Notes: a model not told the origin generated them from the letters alone. Counted from the stretch's first letter, positions 9,263 through 18,848 are shown. The stretch is DNA of 54,435 bases from Candidatus Methanoperedens sp. (GCA_028715885.1 JAQUQX010000005.1:12226-66660); one strand, 5' to 3'. Program-made: numbers and translations.

Positions 9263-9341
9263 TGGGATTCTCCGTTAGGCGAAGATTCGCTTAGATTAGA
9301 ACACAACATATTTACCTTTTGCTATTTACCGTGCGACTGGA

Positions 9342-10376
9342 CTATACCAGCACGTCTTCAAGTCCCGACTCTCTCACAATGTCAAGCGCTTTCTGGATTT
9401 CAGCCGGAGTTAGACCGCGGTTAATCTCTGGATGTTCATATGCCCTGTAATCAGGGCGGTACTGGAACATCAGGTTAAACCTCACCTTCGGGATATTTTC
9501 TTTTGTCCACTTCACAATCGGTATTGTACAGCATTCAAGATGCCCCGGAAGGACAAGCTGCCTCAGGAGAATTTCCCCGCTCACATAAGCCTGCCTGAAA
9601 TTCCTGGTTACAACCTGCCAGTAATCAGGCGCGTTTGAATATTTCCTCGCGCAATCATCATTACCATACCTGAAATCCCCGAGATGCACATCCACAATGC
9701 CCTCAAGCAATCGTGCAATCTCGGAAGAATAGTACATGTTGGTATTCCATACAACCGGAACATTTACCTTCAGAGCATTCAGGATTTTCAGTATGGTATG
9801 GGTATGCGGGGTAGGGGTCACAAAATTCACATTCCTTGCGCCGTATACGCGCCGCAGCGTGATTATTCTGGCAAGTTCTTCAGGCAGGATGGGAATACCG
9901 CTTTGTGGACATGTCGAAATCTGCCAGTTCTGGCAGTAAACGCAGGCAAAGTTACAGCCTGTGAAGAAAATCGTATGCGAGGGCACAAGTTCAGGCTCCT
10001 CGCCATGATGCAGGAACTCGGCTGAATAGCGCGAGACAGCATCCAGCCTGCAATAACCTGTTTCTTTCTTTTTACGGTTTATCCCGCATCGTCTCTCGCA
10101 AAAATGGCAGTTCTGGAGTATTTTACCGGCGATAGCGACTTTCAGGTCAAGAAGCGATGATGCCGCCCGTTCCGGCAGTTTTTCCATAGAGCTAATGCTA
10201 TCTAATTTTTCCCGATAAGACCCCATAGCTTCCCTGTGCAAATTCCAGAGCTCACCAAGACTTGAATCCTTACTAAAATCCACATTAATAGACCGGGAAA
10301 TAAGAAACTGTGAAGGAAGTTTATCCTTCATTACATCAAAATATCTTGGAAGAAAACGCGGGCTGTCAGAGGTCAT
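9342..10376 (-). CDS. Radical SAM protein, PflX / pyruvate-formate-lyase-activating-like
   Basis: A 344-residue radical SAM protein of the PflX type (COG1313-like). An N-terminal cysteine set (CHFCERRCGINR and GYCRLD) precedes the SAM-cluster motif GCNFACVYCQNWQ, and the LGDFRYGND and RQLVLPGH segments are typical. The family resembles glycyl-radical enzyme activases, but no partner glycyl-radical enzyme is nearby, and the substrate is unknown. It starts 6 nt downstream of the Tes-like radical SAM gene, so the two are probably one transcript. Confidence 0.85.
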   Translation of the reverse strand: MTSDSPRFLPRYFDVMKDKLPSQFLISRSINVDFSKDSSLGELWNLHREAMGSYREKLDSISSMEKLPERAASSLLDLKVAIAGKILQNCHFCERRCGINRKKKETGYCRLDAVSRYSAEFLHHGEEPELVPSHTIFFTGCNFACVYCQNWQISTCPQSGIPILPEELARIITLRRVYGARNVNFVTPTPHTHTILKILNALKVNVPVVWNTNMYYSSEIARLLEGIVDVHLGDFRYGNDDCARKYSNAPDYWQVVTRNFRQAYVSGEILLRQLVLPGHLECCTIPIVKWTKENIPKVRFNLMFQYRPDYRAYEHPEINRGLTPAEIQKALDIVRESGLEDVLV

Positions 10377-10382
10377 CTTGCC

Positions 10383-11870
10383 TTAATGCGCTCTTGCCTT
10401 TATTAAAGGTGTTGAGAATTTTTTCTCAACCTCAACCCTGTGTATCGTGTTATACGTACAGAACGGTATAATCCTGCCGTCGGGAGTGGCATAATGGACC
10501 CCGCATCGTTTAATCCTCTCAAGGTCCATATTATATAAATCCATAAAATGCATGGCGCCTATAAAGAGAGTATGGCGGTGGAATTCTTTGGTGGCTTCTC
10601 CTGTCCCTTCCTTGAGAACGTCAATGAAAAGTTTTTTCACATCCACGGATTTAGGCGCTTTTGCGGTATCGATATACTTTGGCAATGATGAAATCAGGCT
10701 GCCCATTCTTTTTATATTTCCAAGGGACTTCCCAAGCCATTTTTCGCCGTTTATTGCCAGGTCATCTATATGCTCAAGAAGCCCTTCCACATCTATAAAA
10801 CGGGTTATAGGTATCATTTTGCCATTCTCGACATAGACATACGTGCCCGTGCCGCAATGCGGATGAACCGTGAATTCAATATTGGGAAGACCCTCTTCCG
10901 CAGCAACGAAATGTGATATTGGCACAACAAAAGGAACTGGATAAAAATCATCTGCCGTAATAGCTCCGTTTGTCTGTGCTTCTATCAAATTAAATAAATC
11001 CGGGATAGTTATTCTTTTTTCCAGTCGTTCTTTCTTATTTATCCTTCCCGCAAAAGAAATAGGCTGGAAATTGATGCCTTTTACCGTGTCCATGTTCTTA
11101 ACAGCAAACCTGATGATATCCCCTACCTGCATATCATTCACGCCTTTTGCAAGCGTGGGAACGAGGGAAACGCTTGTCAAACCACCCATCCTGCAATTCT
11201 CAACAGCCTTGAGTTTAAGCGGGAGGGCATTATAACCCCTGTTTATAAGATACGGTTCTGCGGTTACCCCGTCAAACTGCAAATAAACAGTGTGGAGACC
11301 CGCAGCGTCAAGGTCCTTACATAATGCCAAGCTCTTTGCAAGTTTTATTCCGTTGGTTGCCATCTGTATCTGGGTGAATTTAAATTCATGAGCCATTTTA
11401 ACAATCTGGACGATGTCATCGCGCATCGTTGGTTCGCCGCCCGCAAACTGAACTGCGGGACATGGCACAGGTTTTTCATTCCGGAGCATCTGCATCATTG
11501 CCCTTATTTGCACAAGGGATGGTTCGTACAGATATCCGGAAGCTGAGGCATTCGCAAAGCATACGGGGCATACCTGGTTGCACCTGTTGGTGACATCAAT
11601 ATTAGCAAGAATAGTACTTGTTTTATGAGAAGAACATATCCCGCATGAATGAGGACAATTTCCATCTAAACCGATCGGATTTGATATTCCATACCCGTCA
11701 TGCAAGAACTTTTCAAAACGTTTAAACTGCTTTGAACTTGACCAGTAAATATCTTTGAAATACCCGTGCTTGCTGCATGTTTTTTCAAGAATGGTCTTCC
11801 CATTCTCTTCAAGTATTGAAGCATCGATAGTAGCAAGGCATTCAGGGCACAACGATTTCGTTGATTTCAT
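10383..11870 (-). CDS. Radical SAM enzyme, tetraether lipid synthase (Tes/MJ0619)-like
   Basis: A 495-residue radical SAM protein. Cysteine motifs come in order: CPEC near residue 8, CSKHGYF, CPHSCGICSSH, the SAM-cluster motif CNQVCPVC near residue 97, then QFAGGEPTMRDD. A C-terminal part contains HPHCGTGTYVYV and a final CGVHYATPDGRIIPFCTYN. This layout, with auxiliary Fe-S sites and about 500 residues, matches the archaeal MJ0619/Tes family, which couples biphytanyl chains to make GDGT tetraether lipids. Archaeal genomes often hold paralogues, so exact substrate is not certain. It heads a two-gene unit with the PflX-like gene. Confidence 0.8.
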   Translation of the reverse strand: MKSTKSLCPECLATIDASILEENGKTILEKTCSKHGYFKDIYWSSSKQFKRFEKFLHDGYGISNPIGLDGNCPHSCGICSSHKTSTILANIDVTNRCNQVCPVCFANASASGYLYEPSLVQIRAMMQMLRNEKPVPCPAVQFAGGEPTMRDDIVQIVKMAHEFKFTQIQMATNGIKLAKSLALCKDLDAAGLHTVYLQFDGVTAEPYLINRGYNALPLKLKAVENCRMGGLTSVSLVPTLAKGVNDMQVGDIIRFAVKNMDTVKGINFQPISFAGRINKKERLEKRITIPDLFNLIEAQTNGAITADDFYPVPFVVPISHFVAAEEGLPNIEFTVHPHCGTGTYVYVENGKMIPITRFIDVEGLLEHIDDLAINGEKWLGKSLGNIKRMGSLISSLPKYIDTAKAPKSVDVKKLFIDVLKEGTGEATKEFHRHTLFIGAMHFMDLYNMDLERIKRCGVHYATPDGRIIPFCTYNTIHRVEVEKKFSTPLIKARAH

Positions 11871-12028
11871 TGATAATCACCCTCGATTTCCTGGAAGGGA
11901 CATATTATTTATTGTATTTGAGGTTTTCCTTGATTGTAATAAATCCAAAAACCCCGCCATATACAAAGCTTTTTTAGTACTTAAAGTATATCACTATGAG
12001 AAGAAATTAAAAGGATTGGTGATTTGAA

Positions 12029-12259
12029 TTGGTAATTGGAGTAACACTTGTGAATGTTGTGCCGGGACAGGAAAAAGCGGCTTATAACGAGCTTGTGAAA
12101 GTAAAAGGAATTAAGGATGTCTATCACGTTTTCGGAGAATATGATTTTGTAGTGATAAGCAATGTTGACGGGTTGAGCGCGCTGAATAAACTGGTAGATA
12201 CCATCAGGGAAAGCGAGAATGTAACAGCTACGCAGACAATAGTGGGGGCGGAGCTTTAA
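12029..12259 (+). CDS. Stand-alone Lrp/AsnC-type ligand-binding (RAM) domain protein
   Basis: A 76-residue alpha/beta protein consisting only of the Lrp/AsnC C-terminal ligand-binding domain: [33 protein letters not shown], and a final [10 protein letters not shown]. No helix-turn-helix is present. Such single-domain members oligomerise and bind amino acids or partner full-length Lrp proteins. The start is a TTG at 12029 preceded by a GGTGA ribosome-binding site; no ATG fits the conserved first strand. It ends 4 nt before the topoisomerase VI B gene and is likely co-transcribed with it. Confidence 0.85.
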   Translation: MVIGVTLVNVVPGQEKAAYNELVKVKGIKDVYHVFGEYDFVVISNVDGLSALNKLVDTIRESENVTATQTIVGAEL

Positions 12260-12263
12260 CTTA

Positions 12264-14114
12264 ATGGTCATTGCGGAAGAGCTTGCCAAAAAGCAAAAAG
12301 CCATAAGTATCGCCGAATTTTTTGAGAAAAACCGACAAATACTGGGTTTTGATTCAAGTACCCGCAGCCTGTTAACATCTGTAAAAGAAGCGGTGGATAA
12401 TTCCCTCGATGCCTGCGAAGAGGCGGGCATACTGCCGGATATTTTTATTAAACTCGAAAGCAAGTCCAGAGAAAACTTAACCCTTATTGTGGAGGATAAC
12501 GGTCCCGGTATCGTAAAAGAACAGATCCCGCGGGTTTTCGCAAAATTGCTCTATGGCTCGCGTTTCCATGCAGTAAAACAAAGCCGCGGGCAGCAGGGCA
12601 TCGGCATCTCAGCCACTGTGTTATACTCCCAACTGACATCGGGACGCCCTGCAAAAATCGTATCAAAAATAGACAAGGACGCACCGGCACACTATTTTGA
12701 ACTTCTCATAAACACACAGACCAACGAGCCGGAAATCATTGTCGATAAGATAACCGAATGGGACAGGCTGCGGGGCACGCGCATCGAGCTTGAGATGGAA
12801 GCCTCGTATGTAAAGGGAAGGAGGCAGTCCGTTTATGAATATCTCAAGGATACCGCAATCGTAAACCCACATGCTCGTATTACTCTCATCGAACCGGATA
12901 ATAACCAGATTATATTTGAAAGGGCAACCGACAAGCAGCCGGTGCAGGCGGTGGAGATTCTGCCCCATCCCCACGGCATTGAACTCGGGACGCTTATGAA
13001 GATGCTGCGGTATTCCGAAACCGATAAACTTGATTCTTTTTTGCGTGAATCGTTTTCAAGAATAGGCGCACAAACTGCAAAAGAAATTTGCAAGAAAGCA
13101 GGCATTGACCCTGAAACCGACCCCAAGGCGATAACGCTTGATGAGGCAAAAAGGCTGCATGAGGCGTTCAAAAAGGCAAAGATACTGGCGCCATCAACCG
13201 ATTGCCTTTCTCCCATAACAGAGGAGCTTATCCGCAAAGGCATGGGGAAAGAGCATATCGTGGATTTTATCGAGACGACCACGCGTCCTGCGGCGGTGCA
13301 TAACGGTCACCCGTTCCAGGTGGAAGCTGGCATAGCATACGGTGGCAATCTCCCCAGGGAAGAGAAGGTGGAGATACTCAGGTTTGCAAACCGCGTGCCT
13401 CTTCTCTACCAGCAGGGAGCCTGCGCAATAACCCATGCTGTCGAGAATATCAACTGGAGAAATTATTCACTTGACCAGCCGGGAGGCTCGCTTCCCATCG
13501 GACCTGCCATAGTTTTAGTCCATGTGGCGTCCACGCATATCCCTTTCACCTCCGAATCCAAGGAAGCGATTGCCGATGTTCCTGAAATCATAGGAGAGGT
13601 GGAACTTGCGCTCAAGGATGTGGCGCGGCGGCTCAAGCTCTATCTGTCAAGGCAGGACAATCTTGAGAAAAGGCGGGAAAAAGAGGAAATCATCTATTCC
13701 ATCCTGCCCCGCATAGCTAAGAAGGTGGGCGAAATTCTTGAGCGCCCCACGCCTGATATTACACCCATAGTTGCGAAAATCATGGGGAATGTATTTTGCC
13801 AGCGAGTGGTGAAGCAGAACGGGAATGGATGCGATGTAGAGATACGCTTTAAGAATCATGGTGATTCGGTGCATCATTTCAATCTCCATGAGACGCTGCC
13901 GTATTCTATCGAATCGCCAAGCCCCGAGCCCAAGAAAATCCCTGTGGGAAAGCAGGTCGATTATGTGTGGAAAATCTCGCTTAAGCCTGATGAGCAGAAA
14001 GCCATCATTTACAGACTGGATATTTCACCGGATGAGGCTTCCAAACTTCCCCAGCTTGTGGTTGAGGGCATCGAGAGCGAACTTATAACAGGAGCAAAAG
14101 CGGTGAATGTATGA
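12264..14114 (+). CDS. top6B: DNA topoisomerase VI subunit B
   Basis: A 616-residue GHKL-type ATPase subunit of type IIB topoisomerase, which passes DNA duplexes to relax supercoils and decatenate. The ATP-binding motifs are clear: [25 protein letters not shown] and [11 protein letters not shown], followed by a transducer domain containing the ATP-contacting Lys segment [13 protein letters not shown]. The C-terminal extension is the usual euryarchaeal one. Its last codons overlap the start of top6A by 4 nt (ATGA), giving translational coupling of the two subunits. Confidence 0.97.
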   Translation: MVIAEELAKKQKAISIAEFFEKNRQILGFDSSTRSLLTSVKEAVDNSLDACEEAGILPDIFIKLESKSRENLTLIVEDNGPGIVKEQIPRVFAKLLYGSRFHAVKQSRGQQGIGISATVLYSQLTSGRPAKIVSKIDKDAPAHYFELLINTQTNEPEIIVDKITEWDRLRGTRIELEMEASYVKGRRQSVYEYLKDTAIVNPHARITLIEPDNNQIIFERATDKQPVQAVEILPHPHGIELGTLMKMLRYSETDKLDSFLRESFSRIGAQTAKEICKKAGIDPETDPKAITLDEAKRLHEAFKKAKILAPSTDCLSPITEELIRKGMGKEHIVDFIETTTRPAAVHNGHPFQVEAGIAYGGNLPREEKVEILRFANRVPLLYQQGACAITHAVENINWRNYSLDQPGGSLPIGPAIVLVHVASTHIPFTSESKEAIADVPEIIGEVELALKDVARRLKLYLSRQDNLEKRREKEEIIYSILPRIAKKVGEILERPTPDITPIVAKIMGNVFCQRVVKQNGNGCDVEIRFKNHGDSVHHFNLHETLPYSIESPSPEPKKIPVGKQVDYVWKISLKPDEQKAIIYRLDISPDEASKLPQLVVEGIESELITGAKAVNV

Positions 14115-15262
14115 CTTTGATGAACCCGTCTAAAAAGGATGAATCTAATGGGGTTCATCAAACCGAGAAAAGCAATAAGGAGATACGTGATTCCCTCTCA
14201 AAGACCACGCTTAAGAAGCTCATACAGGATTTCTACGAGCAGTTCGAGAGCGAGACAATACCTCATATCGTCCTGCCTTCGCGCACCAAAAAGAACATCG
14301 AACTGAACGAGGACAGCGATGTATGGGTTTACGGAGACAGCGAGAGCCTGCGCAGCGCGAAAACTGTGAAGGGTGCAACCCAGTTACTCAAAACATCGCA
14401 TGTTGTGGAACTTTTGATGAAAGGGCATCTTGACCAGAACAAAAGCTCAACCCTGAGAGAACTGTATTATATCAGCGAGAACTGGGATATCGCAAAATTC
14501 CATGAACAGTCTGAAAGCGACCGGCTGATTGAAGACCTTGAGATAATAACAGGCTTGCAGCGCGAGGATTTCCATGTGCGCCCCGAGGAGAACGGCGCGA
14601 CGCTTTACGGTCCTATTAAAATAAAGGAATTAACAAAGCGCGGCGACCGCACCATGCACTGCCAGGATGATGTTGGCGAGGCGGGCTACCAGATTCCTTA
14701 CAACGTGGAAACCATAAAGTTCGTGGAGCATGACGCGAAGTTCATTATCGCAATCGAGACAGGCGGTATGCAGGACAGGCTTATCGAGAACGGGTTTGAC
14801 GAGAAATTCGATGCCATCCTTGTGCACTTAAAAGGACAGCCCGCCCGCAGCACGCGGCGCATCATCAAGCGCATGAACGAGGAGCTGAAGCTACCTGTGG
14901 TTGTGTTCACGGACGGCGACCCCTGGAGCTTCCGCATATACGCAAGCGTGGCATACGGCGCCATCAAGAGCGCACATCTCTCCGAGTTCATGGCTACGCC
15001 TGCCGCCAAGTTCATCGGCGTACAGTCCTCGGATATAGTGGAGTACGAGCTTTCCACGGACAAGCTGAACGAGCAGGACGTGAAGGCGCTTCAGAGCGAG
15101 CTTACAGACCCGAGATTTGATACGCCTTACTGGAAGGAGCAGATAAACATGATGCTGAAGCTGGGGAAGAAGTCTGAGCAGCAGGCTTTTGCGGGGAAAG
15201 GGCTGGATTATGTGACTGATGTTTATTTGCCTGAGAGGCTGGGGGAGATGGGGGTGGTTTGA
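14111..15262 (+). CDS. top6A: DNA topoisomerase VI subunit A
   Basis: A 383-residue Spo11-like cleavage subunit. The winged-helix domain carries the catalytic tyrosine within [13 protein letters not shown] (Tyr119-Tyr120), and the Toprim domain has IAIETGGM and the metal-binding [13 protein letters not shown]. It forms the A2B2 enzyme with the upstream B subunit. Gyrase is also encoded in this window, so the cell has two type II topoisomerases, as in Methanosarcinales and Archaeoglobales. Confidence 0.97.
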   Translation: MTLMNPSKKDESNGVHQTEKSNKEIRDSLSKTTLKKLIQDFYEQFESETIPHIVLPSRTKKNIELNEDSDVWVYGDSESLRSAKTVKGATQLLKTSHVVELLMKGHLDQNKSSTLRELYYISENWDIAKFHEQSESDRLIEDLEIITGLQREDFHVRPEENGATLYGPIKIKELTKRGDRTMHCQDDVGEAGYQIPYNVETIKFVEHDAKFIIAIETGGMQDRLIENGFDEKFDAILVHLKGQPARSTRRIIKRMNEELKLPVVVFTDGDPWSFRIYASVAYGAIKSAHLSEFMATPAAKFIGVQSSDIVEYELSTDKLNEQDVKALQSELTDPRFDTPYWKEQINMMLKLGKKSEQQAFAGKGLDYVTDVYLPERLGEMGVV

Positions 15263-15305
15263 GGATGAGTATTAAAAATATGTCTATCAAATTAAGAGGG
15301 GTTGG

Positions 15306-15527
15306 ATGAAAAAAGAACTCGCTATTCTTTTCGGTTTTATAGGTTCGGCATTCGGTGTCATATATTTTCTTGCTAACGAAATGTATTTCAATGAAGCAAT
15401 TCAAATTCTCGACATTATAAAATATGTTATAATTATTTTTATTGTTATTGCGATTGGAGCAGCTTTAAGCTATATAATTAAATCACCGCTAAAAATGTTT
15501 CCTTCAAAATCGCGCCGAAAAAGGTAG
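15306..15527 (+). CDS. Small two-helix membrane protein
   Basis: A 73-residue hypothetical protein with two predicted membrane helices (about residues 5-23 and 38-60) and a basic tail (KSRRKR). A possible ribosome-binding site (aagaggggttgg) sits just before the ATG at 15306. I recognise no family. Base composition is more AT-rich than the top6 genes upstream, and it marks the left edge of the accessory island. Confidence 0.55.
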   Translation: MKKELAILFGFIGSAFGVIYFLANEMYFNEAIQILDIIKYVIIIFIVIAIGAALSYIIKSPLKMFPSKSRRKR

Positions 15528-15596
15528 AGATAATTTCTTATTTGTCGAGACTTACCCCCCAATCAAAGGTTCCCCCGCGTAGCTAAAATAGGCTCT

Positions 15597-16589
15597 TCAT
15601 CTCTCGATTCTAACGTCATACCCATCAATAGAGAATCTAATTTCGCTTGAAGTTGTTGAAATTTTCTCCATAGGGAGACAAAAATGCATCATTACATGAT
15701 GATTTGGGCATAATGTTACTAGATTTGAACTGTTATCCTTTCCCCCTTTAGATAATGGTATTATATGATGAGTTTCGATGTAAAAACTACCGTCTATTTT
15801 TGGAATTTTCTTACCACATACTTGACATTTATATTCTCTCCATTGTTTAATAAGCTCAGCAAGTTTCTGGTTTCTTGAATATGCATTAACATTTGTATTC
15901 CTTTTTTGTGGCAATGAGACGGTTTTCTTATCTTCTTCTGATATTTGAGCCATAATGTCGAAATTTTCATCTACGTCTATTTTTATATCGTTAGATATAT
16001 TCTCATGGTAATGTAACTCAAGTTCTTCAAGTGTCTTTTCAGGGATTTTTACACGGAGAAACTCTATCTTGTCTGGGAAAGTCTTTAGTAGATTATGCAG
16101 TCGTTTAAAATCCTTTTTCTCTATGATTTTATCAGTGGATTTTTTAGCAAGTATAGCTTGAAAAATATCATCTGCTTCATATTTTTCATCTAAGGCTTTG
16201 TTGAACATGTCCAACACCAGATCAAGACAATATCTATCTAGAATTTCGAATTTGGTCTTTCCTCTTTCAAGTACCATATTGCCTATCATATTCTGCCCAT
16301 CATCTTTTATTAATTTCTTTAGGGGCGGATGAATATTTAGTAAATTTATTATTGCTCTCTTTGTTTCTAGAAACCGAGCACTATAAGGAGTTCTGCATTT
16401 ATGAAGAATACTTTCAAAAAGCCATAGGGCAGGAATTATAGCCTCCTTCCTGTAATGCTTCTCTAAAAATTTCAGTTTATTCCATTGCGAATTTAGTTCT
16501 TCAAAAGAATGGAATTTATCTTTTGCAAGTTCAGAGTAAAGTATCTCGTCTACACCCATTTTTTCACCAAAATTTTTCCTTTTTATCAC
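15597..16589 (-). CDS. HNH endonuclease-domain protein
   Basis: A 330-residue protein with a C-terminal HNH nuclease domain: zinc-binding CQVCGKKIP, the catalytic ETHHIIPLSKGGKDN, then LVTLCPNHHVMMH, so both CxxC-type pairs and the HH motif are intact. The N-terminal 230 residues are helical and unrecognised; they may bind a target or partner. The first ATG (16589) gives 330 residues; a second ATG at 16559 begins MGVDEIL and is an equally good start. The gene is AT-rich and lies alone among accessory genes, fitting a restriction or defence role, but no methylase or partner is next to it. Confidence 0.78.
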   Translation of the reverse strand: MIKRKNFGEKMGVDEILYSELAKDKFHSFEELNSQWNKLKFLEKHYRKEAIIPALWLFESILHKCRTPYSARFLETKRAIINLLNIHPPLKKLIKDDGQNMIGNMVLERGKTKFEILDRYCLDLVLDMFNKALDEKYEADDIFQAILAKKSTDKIIEKKDFKRLHNLLKTFPDKIEFLRVKIPEKTLEELELHYHENISNDIKIDVDENFDIMAQISEEDKKTVSLPQKRNTNVNAYSRNQKLAELIKQWREYKCQVCGKKIPKIDGSFYIETHHIIPLSKGGKDNSSNLVTLCPNHHVMMHFCLPMEKISTTSSEIRFSIDGYDVRIER

Positions 16590-16790
16590 ATATAATTGAA
16601 ATTTTCACTATTTATATTTTTATAAATTCTAAAACTCTAATTTTTGCCGCTCATTTTTTAGATAAGACCCGGCAGCATTTCCTACCACAATCTAGACCAG
16701 CGCATCCCCTCGCTTAACCAAGGGGGAGGTAGCCGAGCTTCCCCGCCATCCCTGCATCCAATCCACATCATCCCGCCACAAAACTTAAGA

Positions 16791-16850
16791 ACGGCGCCGA
16801 ACAGTCTAAAATAATTCAGCCATCCTATTCCCAGACCCCGGCGCCGCCGC
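16791..16850. repeat. GC-rich ggcgccg repeat elements, copy E
   Basis: Two GC-rich pieces lie here. The first, gcgccgaacagtctaaaat (16794-16812), recurs almost exactly at 18358-18375. The second, ccccggcgccgccg, shares its core with the elements near 18.45, 19.3, 20.05 and 21.0 kb. They stand out against AT-rich surroundings. Confidence 0.5.
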
Positions 16851-17068
16851 AAAATGCGATAATGCGCCCCAAAATCTTCGCGCCCGCTGCATCATTCGCG
16901 GTGATTCATCGACCCAAACCGCAAAGCGCGCAAAGCACGGTTTGCCACTCCACAGATAAAACGCCGTCATATGCGCAATCATGAAATGATAAGCCGAAGC
17001 ACCATAACATAGATTGGCGAACGATACATATATAATACCATACGCTGCAATGCTGTTATTGAAACATA

Positions 17069-17088
17069 GTGTATACACTTTTATACTT
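17069..17088 (+). promoter_or_regulatory. Palindrome and TATA box of the MNT-HEPN-like gene
   Basis: A perfect 12-nt palindrome (agtgtatacact, 17069-17080) abuts a TATA-like tttatactt (17080-17088), 21-29 nt before the ATG at 17109. This suggests a leaderless transcript with an operator directly upstream of the TATA box. The regulatory role is inferred. Confidence 0.45.
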
Positions 17089-17108
17089 AAAAAGCGTAAT
17101 TATCTTCG

Positions 17109-18038
17109 ATGAGAAAAGGCAATTACAGATTCAGGCGCCCGCGCTGTTGCGGCTCTATGATGGTTTCTGCATACGTCAGGCATGGAAGCCACAGCACAGC
17201 GCCGGGTATAGAAAAGATAGGACTGTACTGCACCCGATGCAGGCGGTTTGAAATAGAAAGACCTCTGCAGCCCGTTTTCAACATGTACACCGAAAAATAT
17301 CCTGTACTCAAGTATGTAACTGTCGCCTTGAAGCCCTATATGAATACAGTTAGAGGACTCTATTTTCATGGAAGCAGGGTGAAAGGAAACCACAGAGAGG
17401 ACTCTGATTATGACCTTGTGCTTATCACCAGGGACAAAATAGACGGCAGGCTGAAAACCGAACTGAAAGAACATAATATTCAGGTAGAAGTTTTTTCACT
17501 GAAGCAGGCAAAAAGGCAGCTTGATCTGACACCATCGTACCTGTTGACGGTTCTCGGTGAGGGGGTTTCTTTGATTGGTGAAGATTTGAGAGAGAAGCTT
17601 GTCAGGAAGAAAGTCAATGATATCGCTCTTCAGGTAGAACTCAAAGACTGCATAAAACAGCTCGAATATCTAAAAAAGATGCTGAACAATGAACCAGATG
17701 ATATTATTAAAGCCAGAATAGTTCATTCAGCAATACTCCGCCTGAGACAGGCATACTCTATCAAGCGGCTATATCATAAAGATGTGCCGGAGCTGGCTAT
17801 GGAATTCAGGGGATATTCCAGAGGTAATTTTAATGAGCTTTATGAGTTATACAGGGTTGTAAGAGACCAGGTACATGATAAAGGATTGAATGATGACGAA
17901 ATACCCGCTGGGGTCAGAACACTAACGAGAAACGAGCTTAAAAGGCTTGTTAGTTCCGTGGATTCTTATGTAAAGGACGTATATAAAAAATTGATAGGAG
18001 ATTATCTGGAGAAACAAAAACGTATGGAAAAAATATGA
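17109..18038 (+). CDS. Zinc-ribbon / minimal nucleotidyltransferase / HEPN-like fusion protein
   Basis: A 309-residue protein with three visible parts. Residues 13-44 carry a CC...CxxC set (Cys13, Cys14, Cys41, Cys44), possibly a zinc ribbon. Residues 85-107 are a minimal nucleotidyltransferase core with FHGSRVKGN and DSDYDLVLI. The helical C-terminal half (about 165-300) has an RVVRDQVH segment that fits the HEPN RNase pattern R-x6-H (Arg249, His256). In MNT-HEPN toxin-antitoxin systems these domains sit on separate genes, the MNT partner AMPylating the HEPN toxin; here both may be in one chain. The HEPN call is an inference from motif spacing and helix content. TATA placement implies a leaderless transcript starting at 17109. 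Confidence 0.68.
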   Translation: MRKGNYRFRRPRCCGSMMVSAYVRHGSHSTAPGIEKIGLYCTRCRRFEIERPLQPVFNMYTEKYPVLKYVTVALKPYMNTVRGLYFHGSRVKGNHREDSDYDLVLITRDKIDGRLKTELKEHNIQVEVFSLKQAKRQLDLTPSYLLTVLGEGVSLIGEDLREKLVRKKVNDIALQVELKDCIKQLEYLKKMLNNEPDDIIKARIVHSAILRLRQAYSIKRLYHKDVPELAMEFRGYSRGNFNELYELYRVVRDQVHDKGLNDDEIPAGVRTLTRNELKRLVSSVDSYVKDVYKKLIGDYLEKQKRMEKI

Positions 18039-18198
18039 TCATTTTCTTTTTTTCGATTTCCTGTTCAAATTTCCGTATCTCATTTACCCAGTATTCTTTC
18101 AGATTTTCATCTTTTGTTTGACTGAGCTTTTCTTCGTGTATTTTATGCTGTTCTTCAAGGCTTTTTATGCCTTTTTCCAGTTTCTTTTTCCTGCCCAT
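17950..18198 (-). CDS. Small basic coiled-coil protein overlapping the MNT gene
   Basis: An 82-residue frame whose first 53 residues form a charged coiled coil (starting MGRKKKLEKGIKSLEEQ, with KFEQEIEKKKM at the end), a pattern seen in small archaeal proteins of unknown function. The remaining 29 residues are hydrophobic and run antisense through the end of the MNT-HEPN-like gene, an 89-nt convergent overlap. Either the tail is real or the protein originally ended near residue 53 and lost its stop. No name can be given. Confidence 0.5.
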   Translation of the reverse strand: MGRKKKLEKGIKSLEEQHKIHEEKLSQTKDENLKEYWVNEIRKFEQEIEKKKMIIFFPYVFVSPDNLLSIFYIRPLHKNPRN

Positions 18199-18482
18199 TG
18201 GGGGTATTTCTCCGCTGAAGGCTTTTTACATAACGAAAAGTAAAAAGGTTTTCTATTCGATTTGCTATTAGCGTATTCTACCCCGGCGCAGGTCAAGGAG
18301 ATTATAGTTATCCTTGTACCAAATCCGCAACATTCAGGCTGCAGATCTCAAAATCAAGCGCCGAACAGTCAAAATCAATATCTTATGTCAACAACTTAGC
18401 CCACGCCCTCTCGCTCCAAACTCACCTCCAGCCCCCTCATCCGAATGCCCGGCGCCGTCCTACAAAAATATAGATGATGTGT
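18199..18482. other. Gene-free spacer with repeat pieces
   Basis: No gene seen. The spacer holds gcgccgaacagtcaaaat (18358-18375), nearly the same as 16794-16812, and a second piece at 18431-18461 (cccctc...ccgaatgcccggcgccgtcct) that matches 19302-19334. Both belong to the GC-rich repeat set of this island. Confidence 0.5.
18431..18461. repeat. GC-rich ggcgccg repeat element, copy D
   Basis: The order cccctc, ccgaatgccc, ggcgccgtcct is shared with copy A at 19302-19334, with small insertions. It lies just after the stop of the minus-strand HTH gene, so it could also act as a transcription end or processing structure. Confidence 0.5.
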
Positions 18483-18848
18483 TTACAGCGAGGCTAATTC
18501 CACCGCATCAGCCGGCGCGCCAATAAATTTGGAAACTGCGCCGGGTTTTTCTTTTTCGACAAGTTTCCCAAGTCGTTCTGAAACAATAAATCTCTCCAGC
18601 ATCAAAACAATCTTTGCTTTCGGATTATCATTATTAAGCTGGTAAAGCTGTGTTTTACCAACCTTTCTAACTTTTCTGATAATATCTTCTTTTAACAGTT
18701 TATTGATATGGGCATAAACCGTTGCCTTTGTCACTCCAGTCATTCGTGCAATATCCGGACCTGATAACGTGTCATCATAGTTCTCTGCAAAAGTTTCAAC
18801 TATTTTAACCTGCGGGCAGTTTCCAAATAATTCAGATAATACGTACAT
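18483..18848 (-). CDS. Winged-helix transcriptional regulator
   Basis: A 121-residue protein with an N-terminal winged helix: LSGPDIARMTGVTKATVYAHINKLL forms helix-turn-helix (residues about 28-52) and VRKVGKTQLYQL is the wing. A short C-terminal helical part (LMLERFIVSERLGKLVEKE) may dimerise. The type resembles small archaeal ArsR/MarR-like regulators with no visible metal site. It is divergent from the next HTH gene with about 100 nt between, so they may share a control region. Confidence 0.75.
   Translation of the reverse strand: MYVLSELFGNCPQVKIVETFAENYDDTLSGPDIARMTGVTKATVYAHINKLLKEDIIRKVRKVGKTQLYQLNNDNPKAKIVLMLERFIVSERLGKLVEKEKPGAVSKFIGAPADAVELASL

Larger units (their letters stand above)
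16590..17108. other. Gene-free spacer with GC-rich repeat pieces and a promoter
   Basis: No convincing gene is seen in these 519 bases. The left half is AT-rich and should hold the promoter of the HNH gene. The middle holds GC-rich elements containing ggcgccg (16791-16812 and 16836-16850) related to pieces in other gaps of this island. The right end has a 12-nt perfect palindrome (agtgtatacact, 17069-17080) and a TATA-like tttatactt (17080-17088) for the following gene. A 90-codon minus-strand open frame here has no recognisable features and was not called. Confidence 0.6.

Noticed and set aside
16806-17078. 90-codon minus-strand gene in the spacer before the MNT gene
   Set aside because: No family feature, runs through GC-rich repeat pieces and a promoter palindrome.
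18314-18526. 70-codon plus-strand gene in the spacer at 18.3-18.5 kb
   Set aside because: Pro/Ser-rich product from repeat sequence, overlapping the end of a clear HTH gene on the other strand.
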